A DNA stretch of 64,000 nt, from positions 29,925,405-29,989,404 of the forward strand of contig CM042975.1 of assembly GCA_023678885.1 (NCBI GenBank). The letters run 5' to 3'. The notes under the pieces are model-generated. The model made no database searches and had not been told where the DNA came from. It saw only the letters and a program-made list of their open reading frames with translations. The DNA comes from Pogostemon cablin (lineage: Eukaryota; Streptophyta; Magnoliopsida; Lamiales; Lamiaceae). Positions 13,033 through 25,839 of the stretch are shown one piece after another. Made by a program: the position numbers and the translations under genes. Each line of letters begins with the position of its first letter. Positions within the stretch are counted from its first letter, which is position 1.

Positions 13033-14485
13033 ACATAAACATTATTCTTAGCTTCATTAATATTCCTTTTACCCAAATTCTTCTAATTTCGTTTGTGATT
13101 AAAGGATTTTAAACGAGTTTGCCAAAATATATACCAAAACTAGCGGAGTACGTCCTATATATCGAGTTGCAAATCAAAATTCTTAAACTTATATTTTTAC
13201 ATAAAGAATTCAAACTTAGTATACAAAATAAAATATAATATATAAATATAAATATAAAATAATAAATATTAAAATCATAAATTTCAACACACTTTGAAAT
13301 TCCCTTACAATATCACTATCCCTATGGTACATCCATAATCACAATTAACAGATTTTGGGTAAAAAGAAATTAATATAAAGCAACGATGTTACATATGGAT
13401 AAAGATCATGTATTAATTATAAGTATATCATGATGCTCTGTCTATGAAATAAAGGCACATTTCCATTTATTAAAATTCGAAAATTGTAAACTCAAACCCT
13501 AATCTTAATTAATCACAATTTCACCAGTACATGAGATTAAATCGGATTGACTGCACAAAAGACGATATGATTAAAGTAAAACTCCAAGATTACATAATAA
13601 AAATATTAAAAAAAAACTTGTATAAGTCTGAGATAATATCAATTTGGGTCTTATAACTGCGGTTTAATTCAATTTGATCCTATAATTTCTTAATTTTTCT
13701 AGTCAAGTGTAATTATATTTTTCAGTTTAAGTCTTTTGCAAAAGAATTTCAATAGCCCTATAAGTTTTTAAAGTCATGTGAGTTTCGAAAATTATTTTGC
13801 AATAAAACTAAAATTGACACTAAGAGTCTAAAATTGGAAAAATAAAAAATTACAAGACTAACACTAAATATTGATTCAACCAAAATTACCTGATTGAAAT
13901 TACTCCCTCCATCTATTCGAAAGGTCAATTTGCTTTTTGTACATGGACTAGGGTTAAATAAAATATGATATTACATCGATGAAAAATAAAGTGTAAATCT
14001 AGTGTGAACCCAGTTCACCATGAACGTTGTTTTTGCAGAATTACTTATTAATACATTAAAATTTTTTTATAGAGATGAATTATCACTTTTCTCAATAAAA
14101 GTAAATAAATAAATAATTACTCGTCAAATTTTGCCAAACAAGAAATAAAAAATTAAAACATATCAAAATTTGAATAGTAGTAAATATTTTTTATTTATAG
14201 AAAAGTAATAGTTTATCTCCCTAAAAAATAATTTTTTTTAATGCATTAAGGAGAATTGCCAAATTAGGGAGTGTAAAAATTTGAAAAGTAATATTTTTTA
14301 TTAAAAAGGATAATTTTTCATGTACCAATTAGCATGCGAATAAATTAGAATTCACAAGTGAACATGTTTTTAGTCAAAACTTGCTCAAAAGTTATGATCC
14401 GATTGCAAACAAGTACCGCCTAATGTCAATTTTATTTTCATTTTATTAATTCACGGAGCTCTAATTGTCACATAAATAATAGCAA
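13033..14485. other. Intergenic, no gene seen
   Basis: AT-rich sequence. ACTCCCTCCATCTATTCG near 13910 is a typical Stowaway-type MITE end, but I could not find a clear partner end. No ORF of note. Confidence 0.5.
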
Positions 14486-14501
14486 CAACAACAACAACAA
14501 C

Positions 14502-14568
<67 letters not shown>
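14486..14568. repeat. (AAC)n/(AAT)n microsatellite
   Basis: A few CAA units, then about 25 AAT units. It generates a spurious poly-leucine frame on the minus strand (14468-14686). Confidence 0.95.
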
Positions 14569-14991
14569 GTTTATTTGAATATTGAAACTTATAAATGTGA
14601 TAAATTTTAAACATAAAAAATTTAGTAAAATTATTTTTATACAATAAATTCACAATCAACGTCTGTAATATTATCAATGGTTTCAAAATTAAACATAATG
14701 CTTAATGCTTCGGTTTTAATAAACATTGGAACCCCATTGAAAAAGAAAAAATGAGTGGTTCAGATTTGTTTAAAATCATATGCTTCCATGTTTAATTTAT
14801 CACAAATTAATTTAGAAGAATGGTGGGGTAATAGAAACGTAAATCATCAGATATGAACATTTATATCTGGACAAAAACATTAAATTAAGTAGATATAACC
14901 ATGGTTTTATGAAGAAAAAAAAAATGTAGTTAATTTCTTGCAATTAAAACTTGGATAATTTCTGCAATAATTGATCAACCATTCTAAAATC

Positions 14992-14998
14992 TATAAAT
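14992..14998 (+). promoter_or_regulatory. TATA box of the defensin gene
   Basis: TATAAAT lies 57 bp upstream of the defensin ATG (15055), leaving room for a short 5' leader. Confidence 0.6.
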
Positions 14999-15054
14999 TG
15001 GGGTTCATAGTTGTCGGAGAAAACCACTCATTAAATAATCTGAAGTGATTCAAT

Positions 15055-16253
15055 ATGAAGAAGAAGAGTAGTTTATTACTCCTTTTACTCGTGCTTTTCC
15101 TTATTGGTAATTAACTAAATAATGTGTGAACCTTAGATTATTAGTGATATTTCTTTGGGAAAAAATTTCGTCCTATATGTTGTCATATCTTTTAATTTAG
15201 TCAAGTGTATTTCAAAATTTTATTATTATATCTTGAATTTATCGATTCAACTTTTTAATTTAGTGATCACTATAAAACTATCATCCAACGGGATTATTTT
15301 TGTAGTTTTATTTATTTCTGAAATAGGTCCTTTAAATTTGCACAATTCGACTTTCTAACAAATGTTAAATGATTATCTCATCTATTATAAGTTTAAGTAT
15401 TTTAAATGATAAGTTTAAGTTTTTTTACCTAGTATTATAAGATAGTCATTTGACTCATGCATTTTACCTAGTATTAGAGTTAAGGCTTAGAAAATGTTCA
15501 AGGTTTGAACTTTATTGCACCCATTTATTCAAAAAATTCCATGTGCAAGGTATGAGGCAAATTAATCTCGTTTGCATATCATGAGTTAAGAGTATTAGAG
15601 TGATTTAATTAAGTTTTAAATGATTGATCTCCTCTATATATGCTTAAACTCTTAGAAGATATAATCATTTAACATATAAAGATAAAATTATAGAAAATTT
15701 GATCTTGAGTTGATTATTTGAAAGCCAAATAAAGATCAAAATTGCAATAATTTAGAAATTATAATAATAGTTACATGAATAAAAAAGATAAAGTACTAAT
15801 CTTGGAGAACATGTATAAATAACATGATTAACACTAGTGATAAGTCAGTTGCCTAAAAAGTTAGGTATATGAACTTACAGGACTTGTTTACAAGAATGAA
15901 AATATTCTCGATTTTTAATATTCAAATTAAATTTCCTTCCATTTTTGGAAATAATTAATTTTACAGATGAAGTAATGGTGCAAAGTGAAGGAAGAACTTG
16001 CTATTCAAAGAGCAAAAGATATCATGGAAGGTGTTATAGTGCAAATCAACGTAGCAACTGCAAAGCAATTTGCAAAAGAGAAGGATTTGTCGGCGGGCAA
16101 TGCTCTCGTCTGAGTTGCGCGTGTTGGAAGAAATGCGGAGTCGTAAAAGCCACCCCGCCACCACCACCTCCGCCTGCTGACGATGACGCTCCGCCTCCAC
16201 CGGATGAGGAAACTCCACCGGAAGGAAAAGCCATATCTAATCACAACTATTGA
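15055..16253 (+). CDS. Secreted defensin with proline/acidic C-terminal tail
   Basis: Two exons, 15055-15106 and 15967-16253, give 112 residues. Exon 1 encodes a signal peptide of MKKKSS plus a leucine-rich core, and the intron (860 bp, GT-AG) falls near its end, as is usual for plant defensin genes. The mature part has eight cysteines. Spacing is C-x10-C-x8-C-x3-C-x9-C-x4-C-x-C-x3-C, with the CxxxC and CxC pairs and the GxC motif (GGQC) of the cysteine-stabilised alpha-beta fold. After the last cysteine comes a tail of about 37 residues: seven prolines in a row, an aspartate cluster, PPPP, then Glu/Thr/Pro. This resembles the defensin-polyproline proteins known from Asteraceae pollen (Art v 1 type), but the tail is short and acidic. 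Likely role: extracellular antimicrobial or cell-wall peptide. Inferred from sequence only; expression site unknown. Confidence 0.85.
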
Positions 16254-16278
16254 TAAATCCAATTGTTCTTTTTATTGA

Positions 16279-16284
16279 AATAAA
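16279..16284 (+). terminator. Poly(A) signal of the defensin gene
   Basis: AATAAA lies 26 bp after the stop codon, and a second AATAAAA follows near 16299. Confidence 0.6.
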
Positions 16285-16299
16285 ATGATCATGTGATCA

Positions 16300-17234
16300 A
16301 TAAAAATTTGATTATATTTGCACTTTTTTCATTACCATGTTTATTTTGAATTATTGTTGATGAATTTCGAATCTAAAGCGAATTTTAGATGTACGTAAAT
16401 GAACATATATCTCTACAAATAGGGTAAAAGTTGAATGAGACTATTTTTTTTCGTTTTTTTAAATAGTTATTACTTTTTATTAAAAATAATATTGTCACTT
16501 CTTATTAAAAATGTTACTATATTTTTTTATTTATACTACGAATTGTTCATGAAATGATCTATTGTACCACTATCACTTTTCATTAATTTGATATCACTTT
16601 TTTATTAAAATATTATTACTTTGTGTGCGTGCCACGGAAAATTTCCCTTAAAACTGTCCCACAAATGTCTTTGCACCATTGATTCATGTGATTTTTCATA
16701 ATATTTTTAGAGAGAAACTGGATTGACTATTAATTTCACTAGAGAATTTGTCAAATTAACCCATCTTCTTTTTAAACCAACAAAACTTCCCAAATATTTT
16801 ACAAATAGAAAGGATATATGAGAAGAGGTCTACGGGCCATATATTGGGCTCTGTATGAAGAATAGAAGCTGTGTCGTTCAATGAATTGGGCTTAAAGAGA
16901 TTCTCTCTTGGGCTGAATCGATGGTCTCTTGGGCCTGTCGATGCAGCAATTGCTTATTTCAGAATTTAGAGTATCACACAACATTTATTTTTACATATAT
17001 TTCAGGGAATATTTTTTACATATATTTATTTATTTATTTATTGTTGGTCTCCATAAAATCATAAAAATCAAATGCACGTGAAAGAATGAAAAAGGTATAT
17101 AATTACAAAATTTATTTATGCAATTAATTCATAGATAGATTATATTATACTGATATTGTATGTTAATTATTTAAGTGAGATGTGTATCATGCACACTTAT
17201 ATGGATCTAGTATAATTGGTTATTGATTTAAACC

Positions 17235-17237
<3 letters not shown>
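16300..17237. other. Intergenic with a TGGGC cluster
   Basis: AT-rich except at about 16840-16940, where five GGGCC/TGGGCT/TGGGCC motifs occur within 100 bp. This resembles a promoter of a housekeeping gene, but no credible ORF follows. Otherwise nothing. Confidence 0.5.

Positions 17238-17303
<66 letters not shown>
17238..17303. repeat. (AAT)n microsatellite
   Basis: About 22 AAT units without interruption. Confidence 0.95.
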
Positions 17304-17305
<2 letters not shown>

Positions 17306-17874
17306 TGTTTTAGATTTATACGAGATTTGAAAACCTTTGGACACAATAGTATAAGTCATGTGTTTTGAGTTTTTTTTTTTTAATTTTTTTTTAGATTTTA
17401 ATTTTATATAAAATCAATTTGTAAGAAATGTGCGGTGATATTTATAAAAAATGTATTAATTGATGTGAGATGAAAATATGAGTAAGTTATATGATTGGTA
17501 GATGTATGTATATAAGGATGATATAAAAACTTAGTTGTATATTTTGAAAGAAAAAAAAAATCAAAATCGAAACCAAAATATAACTGATTTGTATTAAGAT
17601 AATATAATATTTTAATTTTTTTTAATGTCATAATACTACTTTACTTTGTAAAATTAACTTTTTTTATTTTTTACATGTTAATATTTTATTATTTTATAAT
17701 TATAATAATTATATTAATTGTACTAATATTTCAGATCAGTTTTCTTCGAAAACTTAGGAAGAGTGTAAACGGATATGAGTAGTTTACTTTAAAATATTCC
17801 GATCGTTCATCCATGAATGAATATATTTTAAAGATTATTTTACCATCTTAACGTAATTTTTAATTTAAAGAATA
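17304..17874. other. Intergenic, no gene seen
   Basis: AT-rich spacer up to the CACTA MITE. Its last three bases (ATA) are that element's target duplication. Confidence 0.5.
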
Positions 17875-18285
17875 CACTATAAAAAAAGTATTTTTTAGCA
17901 ACCGAATTTAGCAACGGAATTCAATTAGTTGGTAATTAGCAATGGATTAGCAACAAAAATGATATTTTTGTTTTAGTAACGGAATGCCAACGGAATTATT
18001 TTCTATTTTAGCAACGGAATTCAATCCGTTGCTAATTACCAACAGAATAGCAAGAGAATCCTTATATAAATTACCAACAGAATTATTAGCAACGAATTAC
18101 CAACGGAATTATTTAGCAACGGAATTGATTTTTTCGCTGCTAAAAATCTACCAACCACCACTTTCCCAACAGAATTTTACCAATGGATTCCGTTGCTAAT
18201 CCGTTGGTAAGCCAATTTAACAATGGAATTAAGTCTTTTAGCAACGGAATATTCCGTTGCTAAAAAATAGTTTTTTTTTGTAGTG
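17875..18285. mobile_element. CACTA MITE, copy 1
   Basis: 411 bp, starting CACTATAAAAAAAG and ending TTTTTTGTAGTG, flanked by the 3-bp duplication ATA (17872-17874 and 18286-18288). The interior is a dense array of TTAGCAACGGAAT motifs and their inverse ATTCCGTTGCTAA, probably subterminal transposase-binding repeats, so much of the element can fold on itself. CACTA ends and 3-bp duplications define the En/Spm superfamily. It lies about 1.6 kb before the alpha-COP ATG, just upstream of the presumed transcription start. Confidence 0.9.
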
Positions 18286-18559
18286 ATAGCATTTTATGTA
18301 ATACTTTTTGAGATTTTATTATAAAATTAAAAATCATATTTAAGAAGGAAATTTATGTTATACCCTAACTAAGTAAATGAAAAAGGAATAACTTAATTTT
18401 CAACTTAATTTTTTTTAACTTAATTTTTTCTTCTTCTTATAAGTTATACTCCTAACTAAGTAAATGAAAAAGGAATAACTTAATTAGCCCAATTTATTAA
18501 AATTAATATTATTAGTATTTTATTTTTTGTTATAAGTAATTACTCTCTCTCCCTCTGTC

Positions 18560-19909
18560 TTTATTAAATTCTCACTTTTCTAATCTATTTCTTCTTCTTC
18601 ACTTCCGCACTACGTTTTCCTTCACTCTGCAGATTTCTCTTGTCACGACCCACGCGGTCCTCAGCAGATCAACGGGAAGCCTCCGAAGGGAATATCAGAA
18701 GAAGAACCAATAGATAATTTCTAGGTCTGTTTCCTTCAGATCTTGAATGATTTTTACATGTGTGTTCGTTTTGATGATGTCGATTATATTTAATCTCGAA
18801 TCAGGTTTCAATTTGTTCACATATAAGAGATTGAATTCTGATCTAAGTAATATAGGTTTAGTGAGGTTTAAATCTGAGCAACCGCGCCGATCTACATTCT
18901 CATGCTGCCAATCGTCGAATTGTTTCTGATCCCAAATTGGAAATCTCACATTTGATTTCGTTCTATTTCAGTTATACGTAGTGTGCTTTTTGTGCCCTTT
19001 CTCAATCCGATAGTAGTTTAGCTCCAGCTATTTGTGTTGCATCTTTTCTTCTCATCAGGAGGTACGGCTTTTAATCTCCAATTTCCGAATCGTCGTGTCG
19101 TATCGTATAATTCAGAAGTATTTTCTAGGGTGTGTTTCTTATTGTTGTAATTAGATCTGTTCGATAATTTGTGGGATTTCTATCTGTGTCATTTTATTGT
19201 AATGAAATGAAATTGGATAGATATGATGTCGGGTTCAGTCCAATGTGATACTGAAGTGCATCTTCCATCGAGTTCCTAAGTTGTTGTACAAGTGATTAAT
19301 TAAGTATTGAAAATTATGTGTATCAGCTTGTGAAAAGATGGAAATTAGGTGAACATTGTGAAGTTCTCTCTGCAGTGGTGTTGTTATCGAGTTGTAAAGA
19401 ATATGTCGAACTATTGAAGTTAAATTTGTGACGAAAGCACCAAATTTTTACTTCCTAGGCTCCTCATCATAGCCAAACGCATTTTTCTCTATGATTTCAG
19501 GTTTAGAGAGTGAATGTCGTCTTCATGTTTATGTGATGACAATGAATACTAGTTTGTCAGAATGTGGTTTTCTAGATTGAAAAATCATCCTCTCTTGGGT
19601 TTAATAATTCATGAAATTGTTTATACAGTATAATTAATTGTTACTTAATAAAAAAATGCAATTGGACAAAAAAAATGTATCTCTGACCGCATCAGTCTGC
19701 TTAGAACATCGATTAAAAAATGGACTGGATTTACTAAATTTTCATCCTTATTTACGCCACCTGTTATAAAACACAATTTCATAAAATCCTCATTTTATTT
19801 TTACAATTTCAAATCTCCGTCAAGGTTGGGATTTTTATAATCTCAAATTTGATCACTTCATTAATCCCTTTATTGCGTGTGATCATAGGTGGGGAGAAGA
19901 ACTGCAGAA
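18560..19909 (+). promoter_or_regulatory. alpha-COP promoter and spliced 5' leader (probable)
   Basis: A pyrimidine-rich, less AT-rich stretch at 18560-18720 looks like a plant 5' leader. Candidate donors are TAG/GTCTG near 18724 and GAG/GTACGG at 19062. A clear acceptor, ATCATAG/GTGGGG, lies at 19888, 21 bp before the alpha-COP ATG. A 5'-leader intron of 0.8-1.2 kb is therefore likely. The exact start site cannot be read from sequence. Confidence 0.5.
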
Positions 19910-22900
19910 ATGCTGACGAAGTTTGAAACGAAGAGCAATAGAGTGAAAGGACTGAGCTTTCACAGCAAGAGGCCATGGATCCTGGCAAGTCTCCACAGCG
20001 GCGTGATCCAACTCTGGGATTATCGCATGGGCACTCTTATTGATCGTTTTGACGAACATGATGGACCTGTTCGTGGTGTTCATTTCCATAAATCACAGCC
20101 TCTTTTCGTTTCTGGAGGTGCAAAATTTACTATACTATACTTCATCTTTTATACTTTTTAAAAAAAAAATTGTTAATGCAATGTGATCTCTATTTTGGAT
20201 TAGTATAAATTTTTGTTCATACTAGTGCTAATGTTTTTGGATCTGCTTTTCATTTTGATTGCTTGTCAAGAATGTTGAAGGGATTTGGATGTGGGATTGG
20301 TTGGTTTTGGAATCATGGTGTTGATATATTTGTATTCTGTGAAGACACTTGTTACTCTTATAGTTGTATCAAACTGCACATTTGAGGTATTGAATCACTA
20401 GCATATGGTTTAAGTGAGGCTGATGACTGATTGCTAAACAATATCGATTATGTCCTCAAAAATTGATTTTGGATTTAATAGATGGTGCTCGTGGATTGGT
20501 ACTGATTTGGCTATCAAATATGAATTACCTTTAATTGAGATTGTCATATCTGTTGGGAACCTCAATTTAGTATTTAGTGTTTCGATTAATATATTCAAAT
20601 GTGAGGATTTTTATGTTGTCATAAGATTATCTAGCACAGATGATGCAGTGAATTTATTGTTGGTGAATCGTGTTCTGATGTGGGTTCTAGTCTGATTTTT
20701 AGTTTCTTTTGATTGACTGATTGATTGTGGAGTATTGTGTATTTGAATCCTGATTTAACATTTTACTTAAAGCCCAAAAGGGTATTTGTCATTTTAGAAC
20801 CTACTTTGACTCCTATTCTCTGTAGCAATTTTTTTTTGTTAAGTTGTATCTGTAGCTTCCCAAAGAAAAACTACCTGCATCTTCCTATACATTTATGTCA
20901 TAGATGTCATATTGGATGATCTCTTACTGTTTGTTTCAGAATTTAGATAGTTGATAAGGAGTTTTTAACCTCGTGGGATAGCTCATCCCTCTGTATTTGC
21001 ATTTTTCATTTTTATTAATAAAACTTGCTGGTTTCTTATAAAGAAAGGATTGATTTGGGGTTTTTGATTGATTTTTATGGGACCTTTAGTTGAGATGACT
21101 GTGCGAAGATCGCACAGACTTATGAATCGCTTGTTATTAATTGTCTCTTAAACATTGTTGAAGATCTGTTGATCTTATTTAAATAAAATTTGATTTCCAG
21201 ATGAATTTTCTGATTTATGCCAGCGTTTAATTCTGCAGGTGATGATTACAAAATCAAGGTGTGGAATTATAAATTGCACAGATGTCTATTTACACTTCTT
21301 GGTCATCTTGATTACATCAGAACAGTCCAATTTCATCACGAGTATCCCTGGATAGTAAGTGCTAGTGATGATCAGACAATTAGAATATGGAATTGGCAAT
21401 CACGTAATTGCATTTCTGTCTTAACTGGGCACAACCACTATGTCATGTGTGCCTCTTTTCATCCCAAAGAAGACTTGGTTGTTTCAGCCTCTTTGGATCA
21501 GACTGTCCGTGTTTGGGATATTGGTGCCTTGAGGAAGAAAACAGTATCTCCTGCTGATGACATTTTGAGACTGTCTCAAATGAACACAGATTTCTTTGGT
21601 GGGGTTGATGCCGTAGTGAAGTATGTCTTGGAAGGCCATGATCGAGGGGTGAATTGGGCTTCTTTCCATCCAACTCTCCCTCTGATTGTTTCTGGGGCAG
21701 ATGATCGCCAAGTGAAAATCTGGCGCATGAATGGTTTGTCAGCTTGAACACTAATTTTGTTTATCATCTTGCTTGGACTATGTTATTATTTTTGTTAGAA
21801 TATTATGATAAATGTGCATTTAGCGTGGATTGGTTTTTAACTTTGACTTCGGGAACTACTGCACTATTGGAAAAAGACAGTGTTGGATAGGTCTCTTGAA
21901 ATCTTTCATGTCTATGAATTATGATGATTGCTCTCTACATTCAGCTGGTTTGGAATTTCTGGGTTTCTGAGATGTGTCTCATTTTGTTTTCTCTTAAAAT
22001 TGCGTGCCTTAGTGTGCAAAAGCTGCTGTGATTTATTGAGCTGAATTAGCTGAAGGTGGTAATAAATGACATTGAATTTTAATTTGATGAAATACTTGAG
22101 TGAAGGATAGGATTCTTTTTAAATTAATTAATGGCATTAGTTAAGTATTACACTCCTTGTAACTTTTGACCCAACATGAAAGTGATGGTGCGGTGCTGGC
22201 CAGCAACCTGGCTATCTCATTTGTCTCTCTAATTTGGCTTAGGAAGATATACATATTGGCTTTTCTCTAGCTGCTATAAATTGGGTATTGAATCTCCCTT
22301 GGTCAGGCAGTACTTTATGTTCCATATAAATTTTGCTCGTCATATTTGCATTGCTTCTCAATTTGCTGAGATGTTCTAGTTTCTGAACATTTTTAATTGG
22401 TATCTTGATATATTTCATCAGATACAAAGGCTTGGGAGGTGGATACACTGAGAGGCCACATGAACAATGTTTCTTGTGTTCAATTCCATGCGAGGCAGGA
22501 CATCATTGTATCAAATTCAGAAGACAAGAGTATCAGAGTTTGGGATGCTACAAAAAGAACAGGCTTGCAAACTTTCCGGAGGGAGCATGACAGGTTCTGG
22601 ATCCTTGCTGCACATCCTGAGATGAATCTTCTGGCTGCTGGTCATGACAGTGGTATGATTGTCTTCAAGTTGGAGAGAGAACGCCCTGCCTTTTCTATCA
22701 GTGGCGATTCAGTGTTCTATGTCAAGGACCGTTTCTTACGTGTTTTTGAGTATTCAACTCAGAGAGATACCCAGCTGATACCAATCCGCCGTCCTGGTTC
22801 TAATAGTTTGAACCAGTCACCTAGAAGTCTTTCATACAGTCCTACTGAGAACGCTGTTTTGCTCTGTTCAGACGTGGATGGCGGTTCGTATGAACTCTAC

Positions 22901-25360
22901 ATTGTACCCAGGGAAAGCCACGGCAGAGGCGACTCTGTTCAAGAGGCAAGAAGAGGTGCTGGGGGATCTGCAGTTTTTATTGCTCGAAATAGATTTGCTG
23001 TGCTTGACAAGAGGACCAATGAAGTCCTGGTCAAGAATCTATCAAATGAAATAGTGAAGAAGAGTGTTTTACCGATTGCTACTGATGCCATATTTTATGC
23101 TGGTACTGGGAATCTGTTGTGCAGAGCAGAGGACAAGGTTGTTATTTTTGATCTCCAACAAAGAAGTGAAATTGGGAATCTTCAAGCTTCTTTCGTTCGG
23201 TATGTGGTTTGGTCTCAGGATATGGAAAGTGTCGCTTTAATAAGCAAGCATTCAATTGTTATTGCTGATAAAAAGCTTGTCCATCGGTGCACTCTTCATG
23301 AAACTATTCGTGTCAAGAGTGGAGCATGGGATGATAATGGTGTTTTCATCTATACGACACTGACACATATCAAGTATTGCCTTCCTAATGGGGACAGTGG
23401 AATTATCAAGACGCTAGATGTCCCTGTGTATGTAACAAAAATATATGGGAACACAATCTTTTGCCTGGACCTAGATGGGAAAAACCGTCCTGTTATTATT
23501 GATTCGACGGAGTATGTGTTTAAACTACAACTGTTGAGGAAAAGATATGATCAGGTTATGAACATGATACGACATTCAGAACTATGTGGGCAGGCCATGA
23601 TTGCTTATCTGCAGCAGAAGGGCTTCCCTCAAGTTGCTCTCCATTTTGTGAAGGATGAGAGAACTCGCTTCAACTTAGCCCTTGAAAGTGGTAACATTGA
23701 AAAGGCCCTAGAGTCAGCTAAAAAGATTGATGAGAAAGATCACTGGTACAGGCTAGGGGTGGAGGCACTCCGGCAGGGAAATGCAGGGATTGTTGAATAC
23801 GCGTACCAGAAAACAAAGAATTTCGAGAGGCTTTCTTTTCATTACCTGATAACTGGTAATCTGGACAAATTGTCGAAAATGATGAAAATTGCTGAGGTGA
23901 AAAATGAGGTTATGGGCCAGTTTCATGATGCCTTGTATCTAGGTGATGTCCGAGAGCGTGTTAAAATTCTGGAGAATGCAGGCCACTTGCCCCTGGCTTA
24001 CGTAGCCGCTACTGTCCATGGGCTGCATGATGTAGCAGAGCGTCTTGCTTCTGAATTGGGCGACAATGTTCCTTCTCTCCCCGAAGGGAAGAAGGCTTCT
24101 CTTCTGATGCCACCGAATCCAGTGCTTTGTGCTGGAGATTGGCCTCTGTTAATGGTTAGTAGGGGCATATTTGAGGGCTCTCTCGATGATACTGGACCGG
24201 GCGCACAAGAAGAATATGAGGAGGCTGCAGACGCTGATTGGGGTGAGGAATTGGATATCAGTGAGGTGGAAAACCTGCACAAGGGAGATATCAGTGCTGA
24301 GGAGGATGCGAACAATGAGAATGATGAGGAAGGTTGGGAACTTGAGGATTTGGATCTCCCCCCTGATGCTGAGACACCAAAGGCAGCTACGAATGCACGC
24401 TCTGCTGTATTCGTATGCCCCACACCCGGTATGCCTGTAAGCCAGATTTGGGTCCAGAGATCATCTCTTGCTGCTGAACACGCAGCTGCTGGCAACTTTG
24501 ATACAGCAATGCGTTTACTGAGCCGTCAGTTAGGGATATCCAATTTTGCTCCTTTGAAGTCCCGATTTATTGATCTTCACTTGGGCAGTCACAGTTACTT
24601 GCGTGCCTTTACTTCAGCCCCGGTGATAGCATTTGCAGTAGAGAGAGGTTGGAGCGAGTCATCTAGCCCGAATGTACGAGGCCCTCCTGCTCTCACCTTC
24701 AATTTCTCTCAACTAGATGAGAAGGTCAGAGCTGGCTACAAGGCCACAACTGCTGGAAAGATTAGTGAAGCCCTTCGACATTTCCAAGCTATTCTCCAGA
24801 CTATTCCACTGATCGTCGTTGAAACGCGAAGAGAGGTGGATGAGGTCAAGGAACTGATTATTGTAGCAAAAGAATATGTTCTCGGTCTGCAGATGGAACT
24901 TAAGAGGAGGGAACTGAGGGACAATCCGGTTCGTCAACAGGAACTCGCAGCCTACTTCACCCACTGCAACCTCCAGCCTCCACACGTGAGGCTCGCTCTG
25001 ATGAACGCCATGACCGTGTGCTACAATGCTCAGAATATGATCACTGCAGCCAACTTTGCCAGGAGACTACTGGAGACCAATCCGAGCAACGAGAATCAAG
25101 CCAAAAAGGCTCGCCAAGTTCTTCAAGCTGCTGAAAGGAACATGAAAGACGCTACGGAGCTCAACTACGACTTCAGAAACCCATTCGTCGTCTGTGGCGC
25201 CACGTATGTCCCCATTTACCGGGGACAGAGAGACGCGACGTGCCCGTACTGCACTGCACGTTTTGTTCCGACCCAGCAAGGGCAGCTGTGCACCGTGTGT
25301 GATCTCGCAACGGTTGGAGCTGATGCATCTGGTATACTCTGTTCTCCTTCACAGAAATAA
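19910..25360 (+). CDS. alpha-COP: Coatomer subunit alpha (alpha-COP)
   Basis: Coding exons are 19910-20117, 21239-21733 and 22422-25360. All have GT-AG junctions and matching phases, and together they give 1213 residues, the usual size of plant alpha-COP (about 1216). The start MLTKFETKSNRVKGLSFH is the conserved N-terminus. WD40 repeats fill residues 1 to about 330 (for example GHLDYIRTVQFH, GHNHYVMCASFH, GHDRGVNWASFH, GHMNNVSCVQFH). A second propeller/solenoid region follows, then an acidic linker (about 829-885) and the COPI C-terminal domain. The C-terminus has paired CxxC motifs (C1175/C1178 and C1191/C1194). The protein is a subunit of the COPI coat: it binds dilysine cargo tails and drives Golgi-to-ER and intra-Golgi retrograde transport. 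No frameshift or lost exon is seen, so it is very likely functional. Confidence 0.97.
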
Positions 25361-25839
25361 TTCGAACAAGACGGCCTTTCACCATTCAGACAGCTGAGAA
25401 AACGAGGTAGAAGCTTCATTCTAAACTTATGTCGAATTTTCTTCAATTTGATTTTGTTCTTGTGAATCTCTCCCCTCCCTTTTTATCTTTTTTTGTTGAT
25501 GCTTTTACAGATTTTTCGTGAGATTTACTACCCTAGTATCATGGACCCTCCAAATGTTCTTTCTCGCAGATGTAATAGAACATTTTTGCCTCTACTTTTA
25601 TCACTATGTGTCGAATTGTTTCTTTTTATAATAATTCCACCATATTTACTCTACTCATTTGTATGTTTAATTTAGTTCATAATTATCTTGATTATTATTT
25701 GTAAAGTCAGTCTTGATTAAGATTATTTAATTAAAATGACTTAAAGAACGTGAAACTGTGATAGCACTTTAATTAATTTCACTACTCTGAAACATCTAAA
25801 ATAAAAAATTATTTATGTGAATCAATAGAATCTAAATAA
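25361..25839. other. Convergent intergenic region alpha-COP / YIF1
   Basis: 479 bp separate the two stop codons, which face each other, so this holds both 3' untranslated regions. No canonical AATAAA stands out; the sequence is T-rich. Antisense overlap of the two transcripts is possible. Confidence 0.6.

Noticed and set aside
14468..14686. Poly-leucine ORF on the minus strand
   Set aside because: It is only the translation of the (AAT)n microsatellite.
15961..16262. Minus-strand ORFs opposite the defensin exon
   Set aside because: Shadows of the real coding exon on the plus strand.
20450..20919. ORFs between alpha-COP exons 1 and 2
   Set aside because: They lie in an intron defined by good splice sites and conserved flanking protein sequence.
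23998..24495. 165-codon minus-strand ORF within alpha-COP
   Set aside because: Antisense shadow of a highly conserved coding exon; composition follows the sense strand.
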